NCBI GenBank assembly: GCA_903911085.1
Contig: CAIWCC010000241.1
Coordinates: forward strand, 24,557-88,556
Direction of reading: 5' to 3'
DNA from: an uncultured Bacteroidales bacterium
Lineage (GTDB): Bacteria; Bacteroidota; Bacteroidia; Bacteroidales; Paludibacteraceae
Length of the DNA: 64,000 bases
Shown here: in pieces, positions 54,969-63,844 of the stretch
Numbering within the stretch: position 1 is the stretch's first letter
How the letters are laid out: every line of letters starts with the position of its first letter
The notes under the pieces: model-generated
The model's database searches: none
Told to the model about the DNA's origin: nothing
What the model saw: the letters and a program-made list of their open reading frames with translations, nothing else
Translations under genes and position numbers: made by a program

Positions 54969-55269
54969 TTATTTTTAGCTAATATTTTGTAGTTTCGAAA
55001 CTCACGAAAAGGTTGAAATAAATATTATGATACCAATAATGAAAGTTTAGAATCTCAAGATATATCAGGGAAACAAAAAGTTTATGTACTGTTTTCTAAT
55101 TTCTTTCCACAAAGTGAAATTTTAAATTGACTTAATATCAAAGTTGACTTTTGGCTAAAATGCTCATGTGTTTTAAAAATTAAATAAGCATATTTACCAA
55201 ATTAACATTAAAATCAAAAAAATATTATTACAAAACACACAATTGAATTAAGCTTAATTAAACTACTAT
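54969..55269. other. Intergenic sequence without recognised features
   Basis: About 300 bp of AT-rich sequence between the terminator of LruC gene 2 and the UAS of LruC gene 3. No credible open frame, RNA gene or repeat was seen. Confidence 0.5.
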
Positions 55270-55281
55270 CTTCGTTTTCGA
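55270..55281 (+). promoter_or_regulatory. Upstream dyad (UAS) of LruC gene 3
   Basis: CTTCGTTTTCGA, continuing AACA, with the perfect inverted repeat TTCG-TTTT-CGAA. It starts 92 bp before the -24 GG. Confidence 0.75.
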
Positions 55282-55360
55282 ACAAACCTCTTTATTTATA
55301 AATAATAATCAACCGACTCAAAATAAGGTACACACTTAATTATCTTACACTTACAACTTA

Positions 55361-55376
55361 TGGCATATAAATTGTT
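55361..55376 (+). promoter_or_regulatory. Sigma54-type promoter of LruC gene 3
   Basis: TGGCATATAAATTGTT: TGGCA and TTGT at canonical spacing; ATG 39 bp downstream. Confidence 0.75.
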
Positions 55377-55414
55377 TTAGATTGAGAAATATACACCAAA
55401 TAAAATAATCGAAA

Positions 55415-57496
55415 ATGAAAAAATTAAATCTCAAATTATTTTTTGTTGTTTTTACTATCTTATCGTTTTCATCATGCTTAGATGAAAAAATTAGCGATCT
55501 CAACAATGCTAGCACTACCTTGGGTTTTGATTTCAAAACCACTAAAGAATTCAATGTATCATTAACTACCCAGAACAATGAAAATCAAACCATTGGTGGT
55601 GTTTATGTAAAACTTTACTCACAAAACCCTCTTACAGAGAGTGGACTACTAAAAGACGACAGTGAAAACTTCCTTGTTTTCAAAGGCTTAACTGACTCAA
55701 ATGGAAATATTGCAACTAAAATTGCTTTACCAACTTTTGTAGATAGTTTAAGTGTGCTAATAAACCACATAGGACTACCTAATTATCAAATTGTAAAACT
55801 AAATGGTGGTAATATTAATGTGATAGTTGGTGGATCGTCTGTACAAAAAACTAAAACCAATGTTAGTCGATCTAAAGCACCAAATTCTGGCATGTGGTGG
55901 ATTAGTGATTTTTGGAAAGTAAATGATTTCTATGCCTTTTCAAATTGGAATAGCTTAGGAGTACCTAACAATTTAGAAGCAACAAATGATGTTATATCAA
56001 ACCAATTGTTGGCCGACGTAAATGCTACATTACCTGAGCGAATTAAATTAACGGTTTCACATCCCGAATATTTAACAAGCCAAGATGATGGAAGTATTGT
56101 ACTTATAGAAGATGCTGAAGTTTGGGTTACTTTTGTACATGAAGGAGCTGGATTTTCTAACACATTAGCATATTACACACATACCAATGACATGCCACCA
56201 GCTACAAAAGCTGATATTAAATACTCTACTATATCATTCCCAAATGTTTCATTTTTAAATTCAGGTGGCGGTTTGAAATCCGGAAATAAAGTACAATTGC
56301 TCTACTACGATCAAGCTAAGGCTCAATATACAAATGTATTTCCTGCTGGAACTACAGTGGCATGGATGTTTAGAGCTAATGGTTGGGACAGTGGTTCGGC
56401 AACTGTAAAAAATGGTTTATATAATTTTTATTCTGATAAACGTTTTAATCCAGAAGCCGATTTAACTTTAAAGAAACACAGCGTAATTCTAAAAGATGAT
56501 GATCGTAAATTACTTTTAATTGGATTCGAAGATTTGCGCAGAGACCAAAGTTCAGATGAAGACTTTAATGATGGTGTTTTTTATGCTACAGTAACTCCAT
56601 ACACTGCAGTAAAAAATGGAATTTACAAGAAAATTGATACACCAAATGATACCGATAAAGATGGCGTAAGTGATGTTATTGATGAGTATCCTACCGATCC
56701 AACTAGAGCATATAATAATTACTATCCTGCAAAAGGTCTTACAGGTACGTTGGCATTCGAAGATTTATGGCCATCAAAAGGAGATTATGATTTCAATGAT
56801 ATGATTGTTGATTATAATTTTAATCAAATAACAAATGGTGCAAATAAAATTGTAGCCATAAATTCAGAACTAACTCTTAGAGCCAAAGGAGCTCATTACT
56901 CAAATGGATTCGGTATAGAGTTTAACACTACACCTGAAAATGTAAAATCAATTACAGGTCAAAAAATTACAAATGGGTATCTAAGTGTTAATTCAAATGG
57001 AACTGAAAAAAATCAAAGTAAAGCAGTAGTTATTGCATTTGATAACGCTTATGATTTGCTACCTTCATTCAACACAATTAACGGTCAATCATATTCTACT
57101 CCAAAAACAATAAAAATAAATATTGAATTTACAACACCAATAGATCCTGTTGCATTAGGAACTGCACCTTATAATCCATTTATTATTATTGACAAAACCA
57201 GAGGCAAAGAAGTTCATTTACCTACTTTAGCACCTACAAGTTTAGCGAATTTGAACTTATTTGGAACAAGTGATGACAATTCAAATATTGCTTTAGGAAA
57301 GTACTATATGTCAGATAAATACTTACCTTGGGCTATCAATATACCTGTTACTTTTGATTATCCTGCCGAGAAAGAAGATATTACAAAAGCATTTCTAAAT
57401 TTTAACAAATGGGTTGAAACTAAAGGTATCTCAAACACCGATTGGTACATAAATAAAGCAGGATATAGAGACAATTCAAAAATATTTAGTAAATAA
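55415..57496 (+). CDS. LruC-domain lipoprotein, paralog 3
   Basis: 693 residues; lipoprotein Cys21 followed by L-D-E-K as in paralog 1. Layout as in the other two: Ig-like N-terminus, DUF4114-like middle (FEDLRRDQSSDEDFNDGVFYA), calcium motif (DTDKDGVSDVIDEYPTDPTRA), LruC domain (LAFEDLWPSKGDYDFNDMIVDYNFN). It has a small extra segment after the N-terminal domain (SRSKAPNSGMWWISDFWKVND). The three copies are alike enough to be redundant or to form a mixed surface layer, yet each keeps its own promoter. Confidence 0.9.
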   Translation: MKKLNLKLFFVVFTILSFSSCLDEKISDLNNASTTLGFDFKTTKEFNVSLTTQNNENQTIGGVYVKLYSQNPLTESGLLKDDSENFLVFKGLTDSNGNIATKIALPTFVDSLSVLINHIGLPNYQIVKLNGGNINVIVGGSSVQKTKTNVSRSKAPNSGMWWISDFWKVNDFYAFSNWNSLGVPNNLEATNDVISNQLLADVNATLPERIKLTVSHPEYLTSQDDGSIVLIEDAEVWVTFVHEGAGFSNTLAYYTHTNDMPPATKADIKYSTISFPNVSFLNSGGGLKSGNKVQLLYYDQAKAQYTNVFPAGTTVAWMFRANGWDSGSATVKNGLYNFYSDKRFNPEADLTLKKHSVILKDDDRKLLLIGFEDLRRDQSSDEDFNDGVFYATVTPYTAVKNGIYKKIDTPNDTDKDGVSDVIDEYPTDPTRAYNNYYPAKGLTGTLAFEDLWPSKGDYDFNDMIVDYNFNQITNGANKIVAINSELTLRAKGAHYSNGFGIEFNTTPENVKSITGQKITNGYLSVNSNGTEKNQSKAVVIAFDNAYDLLPSFNTINGQSYSTPKTIKINIEFTTPIDPVALGTAPYNPFIIIDKTRGKEVHLPTLAPTSLANLNLFGTSDDNSNIALGKYYMSDKYLPWAINIPVTFDYPAEKEDITKAFLNFNKWVETKGISNTDWYINKAGYRDNSKIFSK

Positions 57497-57557
57497 AATA
57501 CACAAATAGTATAAACTTCAAAATAAATTATTATTTTTGAGCGTTTATTTCAAAAAC

Positions 57558-57593
57558 ATGTCAGATGTACAAGTCAAAATGTACATCTGACAT
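57558..57593 (+). terminator. Perfect 14-bp hairpin between LruC gene 3 and the receiver gene
   Basis: ATGTCAGATGTACA / TGTACATCTGACAT with an AGTCAAAA loop. No U-tract follows on the plus strand. It ends 35 bp before the receiver gene, so it could end the lipoprotein transcript or act in the leader of the exopolysaccharide genes. Confidence 0.6.
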
Positions 57594-57628
57594 TAACTGT
57601 ATAAATTAAAGTACTAACTAGTTAAAAA

Positions 57629-58009
57629 ATGACACAAATGAAAAAGAAAATTTTAATCGTCGATGACAAATCTGAATTTCGCAGATTAACAAAAGCAATT
57701 TTAATAAATAAATATGATGTCGAAAGCGCCGAGAATGGCGTTGATGCCTTATCATTACTTCAAAATGGATATATTCCTGATTTAATAGTTAGTGATTTGA
57801 TGATGCCCGAACTAGGTGGTAAAGGTCTGGTGGAACAACTTAAAACTAGTGGAGCTTTTAAAAACATACCAGTAATAATACTTTCAAGTATCGATAAAAG
57901 TTCGGAAAAAATTCAACTAATAAATTTAGGTGCTAGCGACTATCTCGAAAAACCATACAACCCCTCTGAATTACTTGCGCGCATCGAAAACCTACTCAAA
58001 AACAGATAA
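57629..58009 (+). CDS. Stand-alone response-regulator receiver
   Basis: 126 residues, a single receiver domain: DD12-13, phospho-acceptor Asp56 (LIVSDLMMPELGG), Ser/Thr (IILSSID), Lys (YLEKPYNPSELLARI). There is no output domain. The ATG at 57638 (MKKKILIVDD) is an equally good start. It lies 87 bp before the sugar-transferase gene, whose N-terminus is itself receiver-like, so it may pass the signal to exopolysaccharide synthesis by protein contact. Confidence 0.93.
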   Translation: MTQMKKKILIVDDKSEFRRLTKAILINKYDVESAENGVDALSLLQNGYIPDLIVSDLMMPELGGKGLVEQLKTSGAFKNIPVIILSSIDKSSEKIQLINLGASDYLEKPYNPSELLARIENLLKNR

Positions 58010-58096
58010 TTATCATTCAACCTATTCTTTTTAAAATTGATTTTTTCTTAACTTTCCGATCATCAAGTTTAATTTTACTCTAAAACAATTTAATAC

Positions 58097-59212
58097 ATGG
58101 AATATAAAGGAATTTACATTGGAAGTAACATCGATTTGTTCAACAAACTAACAAAAGAGAATAATCTAATCAGTTTTATTTTGACCAGTCAAACAATGGA
58201 TGTTGTAGAAAAAGCGGATGAAATTGATCTTGTAATTTATGAAGAGTCAGATAAGATTAATGATTTATTAATCATTCAAAACCTTAAAGAAAGTCTTACA
58301 AAAAATAAAGTTGTGATTTTCGTTATTAGCAATTCAGCCAATGTTATAGATTATATTAATTCTGGGGTTCATGACGTTTTTGATATTAATGTCAATTCGC
58401 AAAATATCACTACTCGCTTTGAATTTGTAAAGAACCATATTGATACACTTGAAGGCAAAAAAACAGATATTCTACACACGTTCAAACTTCCAATTTGGAA
58501 AAGAACATTTGATATATTATTCTCTGGTACTGTACTATTGGTTTTATTACCATTTTTTATAATTATTGCAATCCTAATTCGTTTAGAATCAAAAGGTAAA
58601 GTTTATTATGCTTCCCCAAGAGTTGGAACAGGTTATCAAATATTTGGATTTTTAAAATTCAGAAGTATGTACACTGATTCTGACAAAAAAGTAGACAGTA
58701 TGATGAAAAATAATCAGTATACTAATACGGCAACTGATAGTAGAGAATTTGATGATTTACATGATAGTGGACCTGTGTTAATTGATGATGATGGATTTGT
58801 GCGTGAAGGTAAAATTAAGCACCAAAAAGCGTTGAAACGCGAAAATGCTTTTTTTAAAGTAGCTAATGATCCAAGAATAACCAAAGTTGGCAGATTATTG
58901 CGCAATACAAGCATTGACGAATTACCTCAATTTATAAATGTATTGAAGGGCGATATGTCAATTGTTGGAAATAGACCATTACCATTATACGAAGCCGAAT
59001 TAATTACAACTGACCAATGGGCAAAACGCTTTTTGGCACCTTCTGGAATTACTGGACTTTGGCAAGTTACCAAGCGAGGTGGAGCAAACGTAATGTCGGC
59101 TGATGAACGGAAGCAGCTTGATATAGAATATGCTGAAAATTTTTCATTTTGGTATGATATAAAAATACTACTCAAAACCATTCCTGCCATGCTTCAACAT
59201 GAAAATGTTTAA
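58097..59212 (+). CDS. Polyprenyl-phosphate sugar-1-phosphate transferase with receiver-like N-terminus
   Basis: 371 residues. Residues ~140-371 are a bacterial sugar transferase (initiating glycosyltransferase, WcaJ/WbaP/ExoY type): KRTFDILFSGTVLLVLLPFFIIIAILIRLESKG, YYASPRVGTGYQIFGFLKFRSMYTDSD, KVGRLLRNTSIDELPQFINVLKGDMSIVGNRPLP, APSGITGLWQVTKRGG. It starts exopolysaccharide repeat-unit assembly on undecaprenyl phosphate. Residues 1-125 replace the usual multi-membrane N-terminus with a soluble alpha/beta domain that looks like a receiver lacking the phospho-acceptor Asp (VIYEESDKIN; VVIFVISNSANVIDYINSGVHDVFDINV). This suggests control by signalling proteins. Confidence 0.9.
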   Translation: MEYKGIYIGSNIDLFNKLTKENNLISFILTSQTMDVVEKADEIDLVIYEESDKINDLLIIQNLKESLTKNKVVIFVISNSANVIDYINSGVHDVFDINVNSQNITTRFEFVKNHIDTLEGKKTDILHTFKLPIWKRTFDILFSGTVLLVLLPFFIIIAILIRLESKGKVYYASPRVGTGYQIFGFLKFRSMYTDSDKKVDSMMKNNQYTNTATDSREFDDLHDSGPVLIDDDGFVREGKIKHQKALKRENAFFKVANDPRITKVGRLLRNTSIDELPQFINVLKGDMSIVGNRPLPLYEAELITTDQWAKRFLAPSGITGLWQVTKRGGANVMSADERKQLDIEYAENFSFWYDIKILLKTIPAMLQHENV

Positions 59213-59987
59213 TCAAAATTACAATATGTATAGATTAATAATTGCTTTTTTTTTACTTGTAGCAATTACATTCTCGGTTAAAAGCCAAGAAAAGAAAATT
59301 ACTACACAAAAAACCGATTCGGCAGAACTCAAATCAATTAAGTACGAATTACCAGATTTAAATGTATTCATAGAATCTGCTTTAAAAAATTCCCCGTTAC
59401 TTAAAATAAATGAAAAAGAATTAGGAAAAATACTCGAAGAAATTAAAATGCAAAAAAAATCTTGGATGGATCTTATCCAAATAGATGCAAATACGAAATA
59501 TGGATTATATAACCAATTAGCAATCAATGATCCTGTTTCTTCCGATGCTTCAGAGGTTGCTGTTCAATCAAATAAAACACAGTTAAATTATTTTGCAGGT
59601 ATTACAATAAAAATACCTTTGTCAAACTTTACAAATCAAAAAAATAAGCTTAAAGTTTTAAATTATAGCGTTCAAGAGTCTGAAATAAAAAAAGATCAAA
59701 TAAAAAATGACTTAACTCTTATTGTTATAGACGAATATTTTAAATTTAAAAACTTTAGCGAAGTGTTAGATTTGGTTCAAAATGATTTGCAAACGATGAA
59801 AATCAAGTATTTAAAAAGTGTTAAAGAAGTTGAAAATGGAGTTCTAAACTTTTCAGACTTTGCAATTATATCTGCTTCATATTCTAAAGCTCAAGAAAGT
59901 TTTTCGAAATCTAAAAATGAGTATTATGCTCAATTTTATAAACTTCAAATCCTTACAGGGATTAACATACAACAATCTACTAAATGA
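59199..59987 (+). CDS. Half-length TolC/OEP-like periplasmic or outer-membrane protein
   Basis: 262 residues, about half of a normal TolC-family protein (two OEP repeats, ~420-480). Signal peptide MYRLIIAFFLLVAITFSVKSQ begins at an ATG at 59226, which may be the true start; the track start at 59199 overlaps the sugar transferase by 14 bp. The rest is coiled-coil-rich (LNVFIESALKNSPLLKINEKELGKILEEIKMQKKSWM … FKNFSEVLDLVQNDLQTMKIKYLKSVKEVENGVLNFSDFAIISASYSKAQESF), as in one OEP repeat. Its stop overlaps the start of the Wzc-like gene (ATGA), so the two are co-translated. It may form the outer-membrane exit for the polysaccharide. Confidence 0.75.
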   Translation: MKMFNQNYNMYRLIIAFFLLVAITFSVKSQEKKITTQKTDSAELKSIKYELPDLNVFIESALKNSPLLKINEKELGKILEEIKMQKKSWMDLIQIDANTKYGLYNQLAINDPVSSDASEVAVQSNKTQLNYFAGITIKIPLSNFTNQKNKLKVLNYSVQESEIKKDQIKNDLTLIVIDEYFKFKNFSEVLDLVQNDLQTMKIKYLKSVKEVENGVLNFSDFAIISASYSKAQESFSKSKNEYYAQFYKLQILTGINIQQSTK

Positions 59988-62152
59988 ATTTAATTAAGTT
60001 TATTAAAGTACTAGTAAAAAAGTTTCAATACATTATTATTCTACCAATTATTACTGGCGGAATTGTATTTTATCTTACTAAGGATTTACCAGCAAGCTAT
60101 CAGTCGGAAGGAACAATTTTCACTGGAATTACTTCAAATACAGGACTTGTTGTAACAGAAACGCGTGTAGATAAAATTGCTGCACAAAATGAATATGACA
60201 ATGTATTAGCAATTTTTAAATCAGAAACCTTTTTTGAAGAAATTTCTTTACGTCTATTGTGTCAACATCTTATACTTCAGAAAGCAAAAAAAGAAATTAT
60301 TTCAGAAGGAGCGTTCAAACAATTAATGAAAAACACACCTGACAAAGTAAAAAAACTTGTTGTAAAAGGTAATTTTGAAAAAACATATTCCAACTTAGTA
60401 TCATTTATAAAACAAGACGAAAAAAATTATATTTACCATTTATTGAATTATGGAAATCCTTATTATGGAACAAGTTCAATATCAAGACTAAAAGTTGAAC
60501 GACTGAATAATAGCGATTTAATAAAAATAACTTATGAATCGAATGATGCTGCAATAGCTTATAATACTATTAAGTTTGCATCAGAAATTTTTATAAAAAA
60601 GTATTCTAGTCTCAAGGACAATCAATCGAGTTCTGCTGTTGCATATTTCGAACAAAAACTAAAGGAGGTACAGACAAAATTAGATGAAGCTGAAGCTCAA
60701 CTATTAGCATTCAATGTAGATAATGTTGTAATTAATTATTACGAACAAACCAAACAAATTACCACACAACAAGAGAAAATTGAAATTCGTCTACAAGAGG
60801 TCAAAATGGAATATGAAGCTGCAAATGCTGTGCTTGCCAAATTAGAAAAAGAAGTTGAAATAAGGTTTAGAATTAATTTAAAAAACAAGGAGATACTTGC
60901 ATTAAGAGAAAAATTGGTAGACTTTAATCTTCAAATTACAAGATCCGAAGTAGATGACAAAATTGACAAATCTAAAATTAGTGCCTTAAAATTACAGAAG
61001 TTTTCGATTGAAAAAAAACTTGATAATAAAATTGATTCAATAAACCAATATGAAAATAATAGTGAAGGTATTGAATCACAAAGAATATTAGGCGAATGGT
61101 TGGATGCGGTAAAAAATGTTGAAAACAATTCTGCATTATTAAAATCTATGCAAGAACGGCTTGTTGTGTTTATGAAAGATTTTAAAAAATATGCACCACT
61201 TGGTGCAACTATCAAACGCATTGAACGTGAAATAGATGTAGATGAAAGACAATACCTGAATATACTTAATCTTCTAGGATTGGCTAAACAAAAACAACAG
61301 AATGTGGATATGGTTTCGAACATGAAAATAATGGACGAACCAAAATTACCTATCAATGCAATTCCATCAAAGATGAAAATATATGTAATAGCCGCAGCAT
61401 TATTTTCAGTAATACTATTTATTTTAGGGCTCTTTATTATTGAGTTAATGGATTCTCGTATAAAAACACCATCGTTATTGAAAAAACTTTCGGGATTAGA
61501 TGTAATTGGTGCTTTCTGTACTTATGATAATAAGAAATTCATAAACACTGAGAAAATCACTGACAAAGCTGCTACATTTATTTTTGAAAAAATTAAACTT
61601 TTAACGACAAAAAAAAACAAACCTTTTGTTATTCAAGTTCTTAGTAACTGGGATGGTGCAGGAAAATCATTTGTATCCGATATATTAAATAAAGAAATAC
61701 AAAAACAAGGATTAACTTCTCAGGTAATAAATTTTGCAGAACCGCAATCGAAAAATGAAACTGAGAATAAGCTAGATAGCGAAACTGAAACAAATGAGTC
61801 AAATATAAACATTTCTAATTCATCGTTCAACAGTTATTCGGAATTAGTTTTATCTGAAAAAATTCAATCCGATTTTATTATTAGCATAATTCCTTCAATT
61901 AGTAATGGAATTGAAAATTCATTATTTATAAAATCTGCTGATATTAATTTGGTGATTTTTGATGCAAATACCACATGGGTTGAAGCTGACAATTACAATT
62001 TGGATAAATTGAAACAACTTATTCAAGAAAACCTATATGCGATACTAACTAAATCATTTCCTGATAATTTAGAAGAAATGTATGGTGAAATACCAAAGAA
62101 GCGTTCAGCTATTAGAGTGTTAGTTAAAAAGCTCCTGAAACGATTCGTATAA
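59984..62152 (+). CDS. Wzc-like polysaccharide chain-length protein with degenerate tyrosine-kinase domain
   Basis: 722 residues. N-terminal Wzz domain with first membrane segment (FQYIIILPIITGGIVFYLTKD), long periplasmic coiled coils (~200-430), second membrane segment near 465-490 (IYVIAAALFSVILFILGLFIIELM) preceded by a Pro-containing PKLPINAIPS motif. The cytoplasmic part resembles a BY-kinase but is decayed. The P-loop reads SNWDGAGKSFVS. The Asp-containing Walker A' is replaced by QVINFAEPQ. There is no C-terminal tyrosine cluster. It probably sets chain length and export of an exopolysaccharide without acting as an active kinase. That inactivity is inferred from the missing residues. 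Confidence 0.88.
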   Translation: MNLIKFIKVLVKKFQYIIILPIITGGIVFYLTKDLPASYQSEGTIFTGITSNTGLVVTETRVDKIAAQNEYDNVLAIFKSETFFEEISLRLLCQHLILQKAKKEIISEGAFKQLMKNTPDKVKKLVVKGNFEKTYSNLVSFIKQDEKNYIYHLLNYGNPYYGTSSISRLKVERLNNSDLIKITYESNDAAIAYNTIKFASEIFIKKYSSLKDNQSSSAVAYFEQKLKEVQTKLDEAEAQLLAFNVDNVVINYYEQTKQITTQQEKIEIRLQEVKMEYEAANAVLAKLEKEVEIRFRINLKNKEILALREKLVDFNLQITRSEVDDKIDKSKISALKLQKFSIEKKLDNKIDSINQYENNSEGIESQRILGEWLDAVKNVENNSALLKSMQERLVVFMKDFKKYAPLGATIKRIEREIDVDERQYLNILNLLGLAKQKQQNVDMVSNMKIMDEPKLPINAIPSKMKIYVIAAALFSVILFILGLFIIELMDSRIKTPSLLKKLSGLDVIGAFCTYDNKKFINTEKITDKAATFIFEKIKLLTTKKNKPFVIQVLSNWDGAGKSFVSDILNKEIQKQGLTSQVINFAEPQSKNETENKLDSETETNESNINISNSSFNSYSELVLSEKIQSDFIISIIPSISNGIENSLFIKSADINLVIFDANTTWVEADNYNLDKLKQLIQENLYAILTKSFPDNLEEMYGEIPKKRSAIRVLVKKLLKRFV

Positions 62153-62242
62153 TATTTTTACAAATTATTATTTGAGATTCTATTATATAAAAGTATTATT
62201 TCATTGAAAGTATAATTTTGAAAAGTTAATTAATTGTTTCTT

Positions 62243-63721
62243 ATGAAATTTAGACTCTCGCTTTTCTGGAATTCAAATAAAAAACACAGAGCACTTATTT
62301 TGACAATAAGTGCTATTTTTATCATACTAATATCAGGGATAATATTTTTTTTTTCGAAAAATAATTTAATTGGTGGTATAGCCATATTTATCCTTCCTTT
62401 TCCTCTGATATATCTATATTTAGTATTTGCAAACCCACGATTAGGTTTTATATCAGTACTTTATGCAAATTATTTTGCATTGGGTTTATCTCGATATGTG
62501 CCTGCTCCTACTGGTCTATTAGTCGATGCATTATGTTTCCTCACTCTCTTATCAGTAATCTTTAGTCAGTTCAATCATAAAGTTGAATGGAAAAATGCAA
62601 ATAAAGATTTCACAATGTTTGCATTGTTTTGGTTTTTAATGACAGTACTACAATTGGTTAACCCTGAAACAATTAGTCGTGAAGCTTGGTTTTATGCCAT
62701 GAGGGGGCAAGCATTATATATAGTATTGATTGTGCCGCTAACTTATTTGGTTTTTAATCGTCCAAAAGATTTTGAAGCATTTATAATGCTATGTGCATGG
62801 TTTACTCTTTTGGCTGTTATGAAAGGAGTTATGCAAAAACATATTGGAGTTGATAACTGGGAGAAACAATGGCTTAACAAACCTGGTAATAGAAGTACAC
62901 ATATTTTATTCGGACAGTTAAGAGTTTTTTCTTTTTTCTCTGATGCCGGCACTTATGGTGGTACAATGGGATATTTTGGAGTTCTATTTTCAATTCTTGG
63001 TATACATGAAACTGCAATAAGAAAAAAGCTATTCTATTATTTTGTAGCATTCTCATCTTTGTATGCAATGATGATATCAGGAACCAGAAGTGCAATTGCT
63101 GTTCCGTTGGTAGGATTTGTAATCTACACAATTTTAACAAAAAAAGTGAAGATTATGATTTTTGTTGGTGGAATAATATTTGTCGTTTTCTTTCTATTAA
63201 AATTTACAACAGTTGGTCAAGGTAATTATGATATCAGAAGGATGAGAAGCGCATTTGGCGAAGAAAATGCTTCGCTAAATGTAAGATTAGAAAATCGTAG
63301 ATTGTTTGGTGAGTATTTAAAAAATCGTCCATTTGGAGGCGGTGTTGGTTCGGCAGGTAACTGGGGAATGCGATTTACTCCTGGCACATTCTTAGCCAAT
63401 ACCGCTACTGATGGTTGGTATATTCAGCTTTGGGCTGAACAAGGTATAGTTGGACTAACATTTTATATGATAATGATTTTTTATGTAGTTTTGAAATCAT
63501 CGTTTTTAATTTTTTTCAGATTAAAAAAGCCCGAAAACATTTTTAGAGCCATAGCTTTTACAAGTGGAATGTATGGTCTTATGGTATCTTCATATAGCGC
63601 ATCGAGCCTTGGTCAAATGCCAAACACAATCATTGTTTTTGTTGCTGCTTGTATTATATCACTGATGCCTCAGTGGGAAAAAGAAGAAGAGGATTTAAAA
63701 AAAATGAATGAAAAAAATTGA
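62243..63721 (+). CDS. O-antigen ligase / polysaccharide polymerase family membrane protein
   Basis: About 492 residues from ATG at 62243; the track start uses a TTG three codons earlier. Roughly 10-12 membrane segments, with the large extracytoplasmic loop and the Wzy_C-type region (SGTRSAIAVPLVGFVIYTIL; AFGEENASLNVRLENRRLFGEYLKNRPFGGGVGSAGNWGM; TDGWYIQLWAEQGIVGLTFYMIMIFYVVL). The family polymerises or ligates lipid-linked polysaccharide units. It follows the Wzc-like gene by 90 bp and completes a minimal Wzy-type set with it and the sugar transferase; a flippase and more glycosyltransferases are expected to the right. Confidence 0.9.
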   Translation: MKFRLSLFWNSNKKHRALILTISAIFIILISGIIFFFSKNNLIGGIAIFILPFPLIYLYLVFANPRLGFISVLYANYFALGLSRYVPAPTGLLVDALCFLTLLSVIFSQFNHKVEWKNANKDFTMFALFWFLMTVLQLVNPETISREAWFYAMRGQALYIVLIVPLTYLVFNRPKDFEAFIMLCAWFTLLAVMKGVMQKHIGVDNWEKQWLNKPGNRSTHILFGQLRVFSFFSDAGTYGGTMGYFGVLFSILGIHETAIRKKLFYYFVAFSSLYAMMISGTRSAIAVPLVGFVIYTILTKKVKIMIFVGGIIFVVFFLLKFTTVGQGNYDIRRMRSAFGEENASLNVRLENRRLFGEYLKNRPFGGGVGSAGNWGMRFTPGTFLANTATDGWYIQLWAEQGIVGLTFYMIMIFYVVLKSSFLIFFRLKKPENIFRAIAFTSGMYGLMVSSYSASSLGQMPNTIIVFVAACIISLMPQWEKEEEDLKKMNEKN

Positions 63722-63836
63722 TTAACTATCAATTCTACATTAATATTAGTGTTTTTATGTGTTTTTACTACAAAAATTAAATTATTTATTACAGAAAAAA
63801 CTTTATTATACTACATGTAATTTATTTTTTTTCATC

Positions 63837-63844
63837 TATATTTG
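63837..63844 (+). promoter_or_regulatory. Possible -7 box for a gene beyond the right edge
   Basis: TATATTTG matches TAnnTTTG. The 279-bp tail of the window has no open frame of note; a plus-strand gene may begin just outside. No -33 element was found. Confidence 0.35.

Noticed and set aside
57497-57628. Possible fourth sigma54 promoter before the receiver/exopolysaccharide genes
   Set aside because: No TGGCA…TTG pair with correct spacing and no CTTCGTTTTCGA dyad were found. Control of this unit by the NtrC-type regulator remains unproven.
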